A DNA stretch of 64,000 nt from JANNSO01 sp964485395 (GCA_964485395.1 CAZAJF010000001.1:124001-188000), one strand, 5' to 3'. Shown: positions 41,090 to 50,231, numbered from the stretch's first letter. Translations and numbers: made by a program. Notes: a model not told the origin generated them from the letters alone.

Positions 41090-43183
41090 CTATCCTTCTA
41101 TCCTGATTTCGCCTATCGCTTCAACCTGTACATCGGAGACGATTTCCGGAACCGACATGACGACGAGATCGGGAATTTCCCGCTCGGTGCTTGCCTTTAC
41201 GAGCGCGCGCGCCGCCTCGGAACATAGTATGAGCGGGAAATATCCCTGTTTCTGAACCGCGGAAACCGCCAGCATCAAGGCCTTGATCCATTGGCGCTGC
41301 AAGGCCGGCTCAAGCGCGGACATGGAACCGCCTGGGGTATCCACGCGGGAGTCGATTATCTTCTGTTCCAGCGAAGGCTCCACGGTAAGCACATGCAGCA
41401 CTTTCTGCGCATCGGCGTATTGGAGGCACAGCTGCCTGCCAAGGGACTGCCTGGCTTTTTCCACGAGGAATCCCGCGTCCTTGGTAATGCCCGAATAATC
41501 GGCGAGGGTTTCGAAGATGGCAACGAGGTTCCGGATGGAAACCTGTTCCCGGAGCAGGCCCTGCAGTACTTTCTGGATCTCGCCCAGGGAAAGGTGCTTC
41601 TGAACGTCGTCCGTCACCGCGGGGTAATCTTTTCTTAAGGCCTCGAGCATGCCCTGCACTTCCTGGCGTCCCAGGATCTCCGAGGCGTAGCGCTTGATGA
41701 TCTCGGTGAGGTGGGTGGCGATGATGGATGGCGAGTCCACCACGGTATAGCCGGCCCGCTCGGCCCTGTCGCGCAGGTCTTCCGAAATCCAGACCGCGGG
41801 AAGGCCGAACGCCGGGTCCTTGGCCTTTTCGCCGGGAATCTCCTCGCTGACCCCGCCTGGATTTATGGCCATGTAGCTTGAGAGCCGGATAAGCCCGCGC
41901 CCCACTTCGACGCCCTTGATCTTGAAGCAATATTCGGAAGGCTCGAGGCGCATATTGTCGATGATTCTGATGCGCGGCACGACCAGCCCCATATCCAGCG
42001 CGCTTTCCTTGCGGATACGGGTGACGCGCTCCAGGAGCTCGGCGCCTTTGTCTTTATCCACCAGCGGGATGAGGCCGTAGCCCAGCTCCAGGCTTATGGG
42101 ATCTAGCGGCACGACGGGGGACAGATCGCCGGTGCCTTCGGTTTTTTTAGCCGTACCTTCGGAGGCGCGCAGCTTGGCCTTGTCGGCTTCGAGCACGGTT
42201 TTCTTGGAAAGATTCCAGGCAAGGAAAGCAAGCAATCCGGCAAGCGGAATGAGCACGTACCAGGGGAATCCGGGAAGCACCGCCATGACGCCCAATACGG
42301 CCGCGGCTATCCAGTAGATTCTCGCGTTTTGGGTGAACTGCTTCGTCACCTCGGCGCCGAACGTTCCTTGCGTATTGGCGCGGGTAACGATGATACCGGT
42401 GGCGACGGATACGAGCAGCGCCGGTAACTGCGAAACGAGACCGTCTCCGATGGTCAGGGAGGTATACGTCGTCAGGGCGACCATGAAGGATTCCTTGCGG
42501 AATATCATGCCGATGATGAAACCGGCGATGAGGTTCACGACGCTGATGACGATACCGGCGGTTACGTTACCGGAAATAAACTTGCTTGCACCGTCCATCT
42601 GGCCGTAGAAGTCGACTTCCCGCTGGACTTCTTCCTTGCGCCTTTTGGCTTCTTCCTCGCTGATGGCTCCCGAGTTGTACTCGGCGTCGATGCTCATCTG
42701 CTTGCCCGGCAGCGCGTCCAGGGTAAAGCGGGCGGCTACCTCGGCGATTCGCGTGGAGCCCTTCGTAATGACGATCGCCTGGACAACGATGAGTATGATG
42801 AAGATTACGAAGCCCACGACAAGACCCGAACTTTCGTCCGAGCCTACGACGAAGGTGGCGAAAGCCCGGACGATCTTGCCGTCGAATTCTGCGCCTTGGG
42901 TAAGGATAAGCCGCGTCGAGGAAATGTTGAGGGCAAGGCCGAATATCGTGGTAACGAGCAGCATCGTCGGGAAGATGGAGAATTCTATGGCCTTACGTAT
43001 ATATAAAACGATGAGCAGTATGAGCAGCGCTAGGGCGAGGTTGATCGCCATGAAAAGATCGAGCAGTACGGCCGGCACCGGAAGTATCATCATGAGCACG
43101 ACCGCCACCGCCGCTATGGCCACCGCGTAGTCGGATATGTTCGTGAGGAATGTCTGCTGGAAAACGCGTCTGGTATCGGACAT
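41090..43183 (-). CDS. flhA: Flagellar export gate protein FlhA
   Basis: 697 residues: eight hydrophobic segments in the first 330 residues, with the FHIPEP-family cytoplasmic loop between (FDALPGKQMSIDAEYNSGAI region, here ALPGKQMSIDAEYNSG). A large cytoplasmic domain follows (GLIRLSSYMAINPGGVSEEI and PAVWISEDLRDRAERAGY). FlhA forms the nonameric ring that receives export substrates and couples the proton motive force. Confidence 0.97.
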   Translation of the reverse strand: MSDTRRVFQQTFLTNISDYAVAIAAVAVVLMMILPVPAVLLDLFMAINLALALLILLIVLYIRKAIEFSIFPTMLLVTTIFGLALNISSTRLILTQGAEFDGKIVRAFATFVVGSDESSGLVVGFVIFIILIVVQAIVITKGSTRIAEVAARFTLDALPGKQMSIDAEYNSGAISEEEAKRRKEEVQREVDFYGQMDGASKFISGNVTAGIVISVVNLIAGFIIGMIFRKESFMVALTTYTSLTIGDGLVSQLPALLVSVATGIIVTRANTQGTFGAEVTKQFTQNARIYWIAAAVLGVMAVLPGFPWYVLIPLAGLLAFLAWNLSKKTVLEADKAKLRASEGTAKKTEGTGDLSPVVPLDPISLELGYGLIPLVDKDKGAELLERVTRIRKESALDMGLVVPRIRIIDNMRLEPSEYCFKIKGVEVGRGLIRLSSYMAINPGGVSEEIPGEKAKDPAFGLPAVWISEDLRDRAERAGYTVVDSPSIIATHLTEIIKRYASEILGRQEVQGMLEALRKDYPAVTDDVQKHLSLGEIQKVLQGLLREQVSIRNLVAIFETLADYSGITKDAGFLVEKARQSLGRQLCLQYADAQKVLHVLTVEPSLEQKIIDSRVDTPGGSMSALEPALQRQWIKALMLAVSAVQKQGYFPLILCSEAARALVKASTEREIPDLVVMSVPEIVSDVQVEAIGEIRIEG

Positions 43184-43205
43184 TCAGTTCATTCTCCCGT
43201 TTCGG

Positions 43206-44438
43206 TCATATGCCGGACGACTCGCGTCCCGCGGGAACGCGTCCGGCCGTCTGGGCATAACGCGCCTTCGCGCGCGCGTCCGTCTTGGCCACATGCGCCA
43301 GCACGGTAGCGATGGCTTCGTAATACTTTTCAGGTATAGTATCACCGATTTCGGTTTCCGCATACAGGGCGCGGGCGAGCGGCTTGTTCTCCACGATAGG
43401 TACGCGCGATTCCTTCGCGATGGCCTTGATCCTCATGGCGACCTCGTCCATGCCCTTTGCCGTAACCGTCGGCGCCGTCATGGCCTCGCGGTTCCATTCG
43501 AGCGCTATGGCGAAGTGGGTCGGGTTGGTTATGACCACATCGGCCTTGGGGACGTTGGCCGCCATGTTCTTGGTGAGTATTTCGCGCATGCGCTCTCGGA
43601 TGCGGCTCTTGATGAGCGGGTCGCCCTCCATCATCTTGTGCTCTTCCTTGACTTCCTGCTTGGTCATCATGAGCTGCTTTCGGTGCTGCCTTCGCTGGAT
43701 CACATAATCGGGTATGGCCATGGCCAGCATGATCACCGCGGTCTCGAGGACGATGCGCAGCGCTATTCCGGAAACGAAGTTGGATGAAACCCATACGGTG
43801 GCGGTAAAAAGCCTTGTGAGCCTTGGCATCTCCGCGCTTATGTTGAGATAGACGACGACGCCGATGATTACGATTTTTAAAAGCGATTTAAGAATATTGT
43901 ATAACCCGTCCATCGAGAACATGGTACGCTTGAAATACTGCGGAAAATTTGGAACGATCTTCTTGAAGTCCGGCTGTATGGGCTTGGTGGTAAAGATGAA
44001 GCCCACCTGGAGCAGGTTGGAGCCCAGGGCGGAAACGAAGGCCACGACCATGACGGGCATTAAAAGCCGCGAAAAATAGGACATGAACGAGGACATGATG
44101 GGTCCTGCGTCCTTGGTGATGTCCAGCTGCACGGAAATGGTGAGATACCAGCGAAGCATGCCGCGTATGGTCTCGAGCATCGAGGGAGCGAAGATTCCCA
44201 AGGTGGCCGTGGTAAGGAGAAGCCCTATTGCGGAGCTCAGATCCTGGCTCTTTGGTACGCGCCCTTCCTCGCGCGCCTTCCTGATCTTGTATTCGGAAGG
44301 CTCCTCGGTCTTTCCCTCGTCCTCGGGTGCGAACCACTGCAGGGTGACGTTCAGGGAAACGCGGTCGATTTTCCTGAAGGCGGCGAGCGGGTCGAGCGGA
44401 AGGCTCCCCGCCGGGACGTCGGCCAGGATCCGGATCAT
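43206..44438 (-). CDS. flhB: Flagellar export switch protein FlhB
   Basis: 410 residues. The first 50 residues include an extra stretch before the usual KTEEPSEYKIRKAREEGRVPKS. Four transmembrane helices follow, then the cytoplasmic domain with the self-cleavage site Asn-Pro-Thr-His (VVITNPTHFAIAL), which changes export specificity from hook to filament type. The C-terminus is extended and basic. The start overlaps the end of fliR by ATGA. Confidence 0.96.
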   Translation of the reverse strand: MIRILADVPAGSLPLDPLAAFRKIDRVSLNVTLQWFAPEDEGKTEEPSEYKIRKAREEGRVPKSQDLSSAIGLLLTTATLGIFAPSMLETIRGMLRWYLTISVQLDITKDAGPIMSSFMSYFSRLLMPVMVVAFVSALGSNLLQVGFIFTTKPIQPDFKKIVPNFPQYFKRTMFSMDGLYNILKSLLKIVIIGVVVYLNISAEMPRLTRLFTATVWVSSNFVSGIALRIVLETAVIMLAMAIPDYVIQRRQHRKQLMMTKQEVKEEHKMMEGDPLIKSRIRERMREILTKNMAANVPKADVVITNPTHFAIALEWNREAMTAPTVTAKGMDEVAMRIKAIAKESRVPIVENKPLARALYAETEIGDTIPEKYYEAIATVLAHVAKTDARAKARYAQTAGRVPAGRESSGI

Positions 44439-45214
44439 GCGGGCGCGCCTATGATCGTCTTGATAAAAATATAACCGGAATCGATGAGCGTCGAGAACGA
44501 CTCTATCATGAACGGCATGGCGAAGGCCATGAGCAGGAACGCGGTGAGTATGGAAATGGGGAACCCTTCCGACAGGAGGTTCATCTGCGGGGCGGCCTTG
44601 GCGAGCAGGCCCATGCCGACGGAGACGAGCAGAAGCGTTCCGAAAACCGGAAACGACAGGACGAGGGCATTGGCGAAAAGCGAGCCTAGGGAGCCGCTTA
44701 TGTATTCGAAGAAATCATCCCGCCGGACGAGCAGATCGGCGGCGCGGATGGACTTGAAACTGCCCTGAACCCCGATGAGGAACAGCTTCTGGAAGCCGCT
44801 CGTGGAAATGAACACGAACATGGCTATGAGGTTCAGGAACTGGCCTACCACGGGGATTTCCAACTGGGCGAGAGGATCGTAGGTCTCCGACGCGCCGAAG
44901 CCCATCTGAAGCGAAAAGAACTGGCCCGCCGTCGTAAAGGCGGAATAGACGAGGGAAAGGAAAAAACCCATGATGATGCCGATGAGCACCTCGCCGATGA
45001 CGATGCCGATGAAGGAAGCGAGATCGGCGGGAAGCGGATAGCCCATTTCCTTGACCCAGGGGAAAACCGCGGCGGCGGCGAATCCCCCCAGGCCTATCTT
45101 GGCAGTCTGGGAAATCCCGTCGCCCGACAGCAGCGGAGCGGTCTCGATAAGAGCGATGATCCTGGCGGCGATGATGAAAAAAAGATCCGCATTGGCCAGA
45201 ATTTGATCCAGCAT
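44435..45214 (-). CDS. fliR: Flagellar export gate protein FliR
   Basis: 259 residues with five to six hydrophobic segments and the FliR pattern LLSGDGISQTAKIGLGGFAA, GQFFSLQMGFGASETYDPLA and PVFGTLLLVSVGMGLLAKAAPQ in order. With FliP and FliQ it builds the export pore. Three bases separate it from fliQ. Confidence 0.96.
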   Translation of the reverse strand: MLDQILANADLFFIIAARIIALIETAPLLSGDGISQTAKIGLGGFAAAAVFPWVKEMGYPLPADLASFIGIVIGEVLIGIIMGFFLSLVYSAFTTAGQFFSLQMGFGASETYDPLAQLEIPVVGQFLNLIAMFVFISTSGFQKLFLIGVQGSFKSIRAADLLVRRDDFFEYISGSLGSLFANALVLSFPVFGTLLLVSVGMGLLAKAAPQMNLLSEGFPISILTAFLLMAFAMPFMIESFSTLIDSGYIFIKTIIGAPA

Positions 45215-45217
45215 GGA

Positions 45218-45487
45218 TTATCCTGCCATTTGCGGGATAAGGGCGAACAACGCCTTGGTATACTCGCCCAGTCTGGTAAACATCCATCCCATGGTCAGGA
45301 TGAGCACCAGCATGATCGCCGCGATCTTGGGCACGAAGGTGAGGGTTTGCTCCTGGATGCTGGTCGTTGCCTGGAGAATGCTGATAATGAGGCCGACGAC
45401 GAGCGCCACGAGCAGCACCGGGGCCGAAAGGATGACGATTTGCATTATTGCGCCGGTCATCATGGCGCTTATTTCGCCGATCGTCAT
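45218..45487 (-). CDS. fliQ: Flagellar export gate protein FliQ
   Basis: 89 residues with two transmembrane helices; ALVVGLIISILQATTSIQEQ followed by TLTFVPKIAAIMLVL is the family core. It overlaps fliP by ATGA. Confidence 0.96.
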   Translation of the reverse strand: MTIGEISAMMTGAIMQIVILSAPVLLVALVVGLIISILQATTSIQEQTLTFVPKIAAIMLVLILTMGWMFTRLGEYTKALFALIPQMAG

Positions 45488-46434
45488 ACGCCGTTCTTCA
45501 GGAAGGATTCGACGAGCTGCCGGGTCATGAGGCTCCAGCCGTCGACGAGCACGAACAAGATAAGCTTGAACGGCGTGGATATCATGACGGGCGGCAACAT
45601 GATCATGCCCATGGACATGAGCACGGAGGCTACCACCATGTCGATTATTATAAAGGGAATGAACAGGAGTATGCCTATCTTGAAGGCGATGGTCATTTCG
45701 TTGAGGATGAACGCAGGCACGAGAACGTAGGTAGGGACGTCCGCGAGGGAGGCCGGCTTGGGCAGGCCCCGCATGTTCATGAACAGCCTTATGTTCTCGG
45801 GGTTATTTTTCATTTGCGCGTACATGAACAGGCGGAACGGTTTTTCCGCCGCTTGATATGCCTCGTCGATGCTGATCTTGCCTTCCGACATGGGCTTGAT
45901 CGCGTTCTGGTACACTTTGTCGAAGGTTGGCCACATGACGAAAATCGTGAGAAAAAAGGCGATGCCGAGCAACACTTGATTCGGGGGAACCTGCTGGAGC
46001 GAGAGCGCCCGCTTGACGAAGTCCAGGACGATGGAAATCCGCAGGAAACTCGTTACCAGAATGAGGATGCTAGGCGCGAGGGACAGAACGGTAAGAAGGA
46101 GCAGCAACTGAAGGCTGAAGGCCACTTCCTTGCCGCCTTGGGGCGAGCGTACGCGGAGATCCACGAAGGGAATTGCGGAAGGAAACGTAGGGAAAGCGGC
46201 CGTGCCTACCGAACTTCCGGCAGGAAAATTTCCTCCTGCCCGGGTGGCGTTGGGGATTGGAACATTGCGCGCCGTGTCCGCCGGCGTGGCGGGGAATCCT
46301 TGGGTGCCGCCGGAGCCGGCCGCAGCTTGTCCAAAAACCGTCCCTGCGGAAAGAAAAAGCGCGACCAGAAGCAGGATGGACCGCAGGCCGGGGGCCAGTG
46401 CATCCGCAAACCTTTTTCCCGTATGAAACAACAT
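45484..46434 (-). CDS. fliP: Flagellar export gate protein FliP
   Basis: 316 residues. A cleavable-type signal (about 17-36, ending TVFGQAAAG) and a Gly/Ala/Pro-rich stretch of about 60 residues precede the conserved FliP region: APSILILVTSFLRISIVLDF, PPNQVLLGIAFFLT, and PFIIIDMVVASVLMSMGM. It is longer than the E. coli protein (245 aa) at the N-terminus only. It forms the pentameric core of the export gate. Confidence 0.96.
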   Translation of the reverse strand: MLFHTGKRFADALAPGLRSILLLVALFLSAGTVFGQAAAGSGGTQGFPATPADTARNVPIPNATRAGGNFPAGSSVGTAAFPTFPSAIPFVDLRVRSPQGGKEVAFSLQLLLLLTVLSLAPSILILVTSFLRISIVLDFVKRALSLQQVPPNQVLLGIAFFLTIFVMWPTFDKVYQNAIKPMSEGKISIDEAYQAAEKPFRLFMYAQMKNNPENIRLFMNMRGLPKPASLADVPTYVLVPAFILNEMTIAFKIGILLFIPFIIIDMVVASVLMSMGMIMLPPVMISTPFKLILFVLVDGWSLMTRQLVESFLKNGV

Positions 46435-46512
46435 CCCTATCCTCCCGAAAGCTGGCTGTTTAAAAGCCGGAAAAACCGAAGGGGCCTGTCAGAGCCGCAA
46501 ACGGCGAAACTA

Positions 46513-47103
46513 TTAAAACTTTTTAATGCGATCGCGCTGCCTGGAGAAAAAATCCTGGTTTTTCCGAGTCGTTTCGTCGGCGCCGCCCTTGGGGCGCAGG
46601 ATGCCGGCGAGAATGGATGCGAAATCCTTTCGCGGCATGATAGGAGATTCCTGGGCGCGAAGCACCATAGCCTCCACGAGCGCCTTGTCGTCCAGTTCCG
46701 CGATGAGGCTGACCGAAGACTCGGAGGTGCCCAGCAGCCAGGCTTTGTCGCCCAGCGCTATGACGTGGACGGCCTTGTTGGATGCGAGCTGCGCGCTGCC
46801 GATTACCCTGATGAAGGAATCTTCCTGCTCCGGCTTGCGGCTTTTGCCCTTGATAATCGCAAAAATGCCGTAGATTGCGGCAATGACGAGTCCGAGCACG
46901 AGAACCATGCGTAAAATATAGGTAAATACGGATGAAGTGGGAGCGGCCAACGCAGCCGCCGGAGTTTGGTCGGCGATCGTAAGCGTTGTCTCGTCCACCG
47001 CGGCGGCCGCCGGCTGTGTCGTCGTTGCCTGTTGCGCCTGAAGCGTTAACGAAACAAAACAACAAAAAGCCGCGACGCCGAGAATGCGCTGCGATTTTTT
47101 CAT
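46513..47103 (-). CDS. fliO: Flagellar biosynthesis protein FliO (FliZ of spirochaetes)
   Basis: 196 residues: signal peptide (cleavage near LTLQAQ, residue 24), Thr/Ala-rich periplasmic stretch, transmembrane helix (about 65-88, YILRMVLVLGLVIAAIYGIF), and a cytoplasmic FliO domain with VHVIALGDKAWLLGTSESSV. FliO assists assembly of the FliP ring. GGAGG precedes the ATG at 47103; a longer frame to 47160 has no such site. An intrinsic terminator lies between fliY and this gene. Confidence 0.9.
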   Translation of the reverse strand: MKKSQRILGVAAFCCFVSLTLQAQQATTTQPAAAAVDETTLTIADQTPAAALAAPTSSVFTYILRMVLVLGLVIAAIYGIFAIIKGKSRKPEQEDSFIRVIGSAQLASNKAVHVIALGDKAWLLGTSESSVSLIAELDDKALVEAMVLRAQESPIMPRKDFASILAGILRPKGGADETTRKNQDFFSRQRDRIKKF

Positions 47104-47226
47104 GATCCCCTCCGCCGACATTGTACCGTCATCGTGCGAAAATAGCAACAAGAGACTCATCGCCGAGGATTTTTTTATTACTGAGGGTTCGTGCGGAACG
47201 TCCGATGGAAAGGCTTTCGGCGGAAT

Positions 47227-47252
47227 AAAAAAAAGCCGGCTGGGCAGCCGGC
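47227..47252 (-). terminator. Intrinsic terminator between fliY and fliO
   Basis: On the minus strand GCCGGCTG (47252-47245), two bases, CAGCCGGC (47242-47235), then eight Ts (47234-47227). It lies 24 bases after the fliY stop and about 125 bases before the fliO start, inside the superoperon. Confidence 0.8.
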
Positions 47253-47275
47253 GAATACAAGCGTAAAAAAAGCGC

Positions 47276-48475
47276 CTAGGAAAGTTCGGACATTCGTTCC
47301 ATGGGCGAAAGAATCTCAGTGACGCGCACGCCGAAGTTTTCGTCGATGACCACGACCTCGCCCTTGGCGATCGGCTTATGGTTTACGAGGATATCCACGG
47401 GTTCACCCGCCAACTTATCCAGCGTTATGATGGTGCCTTCCCCGAAACCGAGGATTTCCCTGATCTGTTTCTTGGTACGCCCGAGCTCTACGGTAAGCTC
47501 CATGAAAACGTCCATGATCAGGCCGATGTTGCTGGATTCCTGAGGAACCTGTCCCATGCCGAGATTGGCGAATTGCACCGGCTGGACATTGGGAGACATG
47601 CCCTGCATGATGCCGCCCTGCATTCCCATCATGGGTTGCTGCTGCTGGTACATCTGCTGCGGGTACATCTGTTGCTGCATCTGCCCATACTGCTGCTGCG
47701 GCATTCCCTGCATCATCATGCCGCCCTGCATGGGCGAGCCCTGCATCTGCTGCTGCTGCATCCCCTGCATGCCCTGGTTCATCTGGTTAGCCATTCCACC
47801 GGACATGGAACCTTGATCCTGCATGGGGATTCCGGAGGAAGCTACGATATCGCGCACGAAAGTCTGGGCAAACACTTCCCAAATCTTGAACGGCGATCCA
47901 TCGATCTTCATTTCCCATATGACGCGAAAAAAATCGCCTGAGGGAAAACGGGGCATGGCCTTGGGGCCGAAAGACCCTTCCGCCGGATCCGACTGGATGG
48001 CGCGGTTGCCCGTTTTTTCGCTGAGCATGGTAATGGTGGAGCCGGTCATATTGGAAACGCACTCGGCTACGATGGATATCGCCATGTCGTCGAGGTCGAC
48101 GAGCGAATCGTCCTTGTTGGCCAGGGATGCGATGCGAAGGGCGGTATCCTTGGGGAACAGGAAGAAATGGTCACCGGGAATTCCGCCGGTCATGTCTACG
48201 CGAACGCACAGTATCTCGTCGGGAAGGGAGGGAAGAATGCCGTCGCGGTTGGTTTGATCGACCTTCGGCGAGGAAAATTTTACGTCTTTGCCGGTGATCG
48301 CAGAGAGGTTCTGCTCCTGCGTGGAGATCGCGGAATCAAGGAGGCTTTTGAATGCCTGAACCTCGCCGCCCGACAGGCCACCGCCGGCTTTTGGGGATGC
48401 GCCGCCGCCGACTCCCGGATCGAGTCCCGCGAGCAGGGAATCTATCTCGTCTTGAGACAGGGAACCATCACTCAT
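47276..48475 (-). CDS. fliY: Flagellar switch protein FliY (FliN/CheC-type)
   Basis: 399 residues from the ATG with GAGGAT upstream, overlapping the end of fliM by eight bases. A CheY-binding N-terminal motif (LSQDEIDSLLAGL) is followed by a CheC-like domain (about 75-225, with LDDMAISIVAECVSNMTGS). A roughly 85-residue linker made almost only of Met, Gln, Gly and Pro follows (about 235-315). The SpoA/FliN domain is at the C-terminus (DVFMELTVELGRTKKQIREI). Whether the CheC part keeps phosphatase activity on CheY-P is uncertain, because only one candidate phosphatase motif is evident. Confidence 0.93.
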   Translation of the reverse strand: MSDGSLSQDEIDSLLAGLDPGVGGGASPKAGGGLSGGEVQAFKSLLDSAISTQEQNLSAITGKDVKFSSPKVDQTNRDGILPSLPDEILCVRVDMTGGIPGDHFFLFPKDTALRIASLANKDDSLVDLDDMAISIVAECVSNMTGSTITMLSEKTGNRAIQSDPAEGSFGPKAMPRFPSGDFFRVIWEMKIDGSPFKIWEVFAQTFVRDIVASSGIPMQDQGSMSGGMANQMNQGMQGMQQQQMQGSPMQGGMMMQGMPQQQYGQMQQQMYPQQMYQQQQPMMGMQGGIMQGMSPNVQPVQFANLGMGQVPQESSNIGLIMDVFMELTVELGRTKKQIREILGFGEGTIITLDKLAGEPVDILVNHKPIAKGEVVVIDENFGVRVTEILSPMERMSELS

Positions 48476-49502
48476 AACTATCCTCACCTTCCACACTCAG
48501 CTCTTCGAATTCTTCCTGGCCGATTTCTTCCAGGCGCTCGGTTATATGCACGGCCATTTTCTTGCCGATGACGCCCGGCCGGCACAGGAATTTCTTTTTA
48601 TTGCCCACGTTGAGAACCATGGGGTCGTCGACCCTGGTACTGTGAAGCCTGACGATGTCGCCCAGTTGAAGGTTCAGGATGTCGCGGATGCTTACGTGGA
48701 TTCGCCCGATCTCCGCAATTACGGGAACTTCTATGGAAGACAGTTTATCTTTCAGTATCTTGAGGTTTTCGGTGGTGGCGCCGCGGCGCACGGAGGAATA
48801 CCAGTATTGCGCGGAGAGCTTGGAAATGATGGGCTCGATGGTAAGGTACGGTATGCAGAGGTTCATCATTCCCTCGACCTCTCCGATCTTCGTCTCAAGC
48901 GTTACCAGGACGACCATTTCGGTCGGCGGCACGATCTGCGCGAACTGCGGGTTTACCTCGATCTGCGAAAGCCTCGGACGCAGGTCGATTACCGTGTTCC
49001 AGGCTTCCCGAAGGCTTCCGAGTATCTTGACGATGACGTTTTCGATGACGGATCGCTCGATGTCGGTAAGCTCGCGTGTGAGCTTGGAACCTTCGCCCAT
49101 GCCGCCGAAAAGACGGTCGATGATGGTAAACGTGATCGCCGGGTCTATCTCGAGGATTATCTGGCCTTTGAGAGGATCCATGCTGACGAGGCCGAGCGTG
49201 GTCGTCGTGGGTATGGAGCGGATAAACTCCTCGTAGGTCAGCTGGTCCACCGAGGCCACGTGCACGTTGGAAAGAATTCGGAGCGTCGTGGAAAGATTCG
49301 TGGTGGTCAGGCGCGCGAAGGTCTCGTGCATGTTTTGCACCGTACGCATCTGCTCCTTGGAGAATTTATCCGGGCGCCTGAAATCGTAGATCTTTATCTT
49401 TCTGGAGTCGGTAGCCGACTGCACCGTCTCGAGGGTGGTATCGCCTGCGTTGATGGCGGTGAGAAGCTGGTCTATCTCGTCCTGGGAAAGGACTTCGGTC
49501 AT
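48468..49502 (-). CDS. fliM: Flagellar motor switch protein FliM
   Basis: 344 residues: N-terminal CheY-P-binding motif VLSQDEIDQLLTAI, a CheC-like middle domain (SYEEFIRSIPTTT-like TYEEFIRSIPTTTTLG, FGGMGEGSKLTRELTDIE), and a C-terminal SpoA domain (VSIRDILNLQLGDIVRLHS). It forms the main wall of the C ring and reads chemotactic signals. The stop overlaps the fliY start. Confidence 0.96.
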   Translation of the reverse strand: MTEVLSQDEIDQLLTAINAGDTTLETVQSATDSRKIKIYDFRRPDKFSKEQMRTVQNMHETFARLTTTNLSTTLRILSNVHVASVDQLTYEEFIRSIPTTTTLGLVSMDPLKGQIILEIDPAITFTIIDRLFGGMGEGSKLTRELTDIERSVIENVIVKILGSLREAWNTVIDLRPRLSQIEVNPQFAQIVPPTEMVVLVTLETKIGEVEGMMNLCIPYLTIEPIISKLSAQYWYSSVRRGATTENLKILKDKLSSIEVPVIAEIGRIHVSIRDILNLQLGDIVRLHSTRVDDPMVLNVGNKKKFLCRPGVIGKKMAVHITERLEEIGQEEFEELSVEGEDSYE

Positions 49503-49541
49503 TCTTGTATCCCGCCCGTCAATGGTGCTGTTTCATTCGTA

Positions 49542-49570
49542 ATAATGACATAAAAACTTTTTTTCCGCAA
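49542..49570 (-). promoter_or_regulatory. Possible internal sigma-70 promoter before fliM
   Basis: TTGCGG (49570-49565), 17-base spacer, CATTAT (49547-49542) on the minus strand, 40 bases before the fliM ATG, in a 168-base gap that is unusually long for this operon. Confidence 0.4.
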
Positions 49571-49636
49571 CGATAAAGAAGAAAATCGGCTGTTTGCCCG
49601 AAAGAGGGCGCCGGCAGCTCAATTCAAAGGAGAGCA

Positions 49637-49664
49637 AAATTCAATTCGTGCCAGAATTGAATTT
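49637..49664. repeat. AT-rich 11-bp inverted repeat just after fliL
   Basis: AAATTCAATTC (49637-49647) and GAATTGAATTT (49654-49664) pair perfectly around six bases, starting seven bases after the fliL stop. There is no U-tract. It could be an RNA stabilising or processing stem separating the fliL and fliM parts of the message. Confidence 0.5.
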
Positions 49665-49670
49665 GCCTCA

Positions 49671-50231
49671 TCACATTTGCGTTCGCCTGAATTCCGAAAA
49701 ATAGATGTCCTTTATGGCCGGTTTAGTAAGCATTTCGTTGAGCTTGTTGCGTAATTCTTCTTTTAATACGCGTTCGCGGTCGGTTCCCAGCTCCTTGATG
49801 CTCTTGGAAGTAAAGAAGCTGCGGAGAAAGTCCTGCATCTGGTATTTGCGGGCCGAGAGTTCCGGCGCGATTTCCTTGTCGTTGATGTCGTAGGCGATAT
49901 CCACCTTGATGATGACGGCCCACGGTTCCTTGTCGATGGTGCTCGTACTCACCTGGGTCATGGCTGTAAACACCGCCCATTGCGGCGTGGCGCGCTGGTA
50001 ATCCTCGGAATTGGGCAGCTCCGTCATCGGCTTGGACTGCTTGTTCAGTATTCCCACCGTAACGACGACGATTACCACGATGAGTATGACCACGCCGAGC
50101 CCGATGCCTATCCACTTGAGCAGCCCAAGTATCGCCTTGAAGCCCGCCCCGCCCACCCGCGCTTTGGGCTTTGCGCCGCTTGACTCGGAGGAATCGCCTA
50201 AATCCAGATTATTGCCTAAATCGTCGCTCAT
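49671..50231 (-). CDS. fliL: Flagellar basal-body-associated protein FliL
   Basis: 186 residues: acidic cytoplasmic N-terminus, one transmembrane helix (about 35-58, WIGIGLGVVILIVVIVVVTV), and the periplasmic FliL domain with ELSARKYQMQDFLRSFFTSK and ELRNKLNEMLTKPAIKDIYF. FliL rings surround the stator and raise torque and stator stability. It follows motB after 35 bases. Confidence 0.94.
   Translation of the reverse strand: MSDDLGNNLDLGDSSESSGAKPKARVGGAGFKAILGLLKWIGIGLGVVILIVVIVVVTVGILNKQSKPMTELPNSEDYQRATPQWAVFTAMTQVSTSTIDKEPWAVIIKVDIAYDINDKEIAPELSARKYQMQDFLRSFFTSKSIKELGTDRERVLKEELRNKLNEMLTKPAIKDIYFSEFRRTQM

Noticed and set aside
45448..46914. 488-codon plus-strand frame over fliP and the fliO end
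   Set aside because: Antisense to recognisable FliP; Arg/Gly/Glu-rich with no motif or ribosome-binding site.
47560..47790. Repetitive CAG/ATG tract as a possible tandem DNA repeat or CRISPR-like array
   Set aside because: Units are irregular and in frame within fliY; it encodes a Met/Gln linker.
49648..49665. TGGCACG on the minus strand near fliL as a sigma-54 promoter
   Set aside because: The TTGC element is too far away (nine bases instead of four between the boxes).
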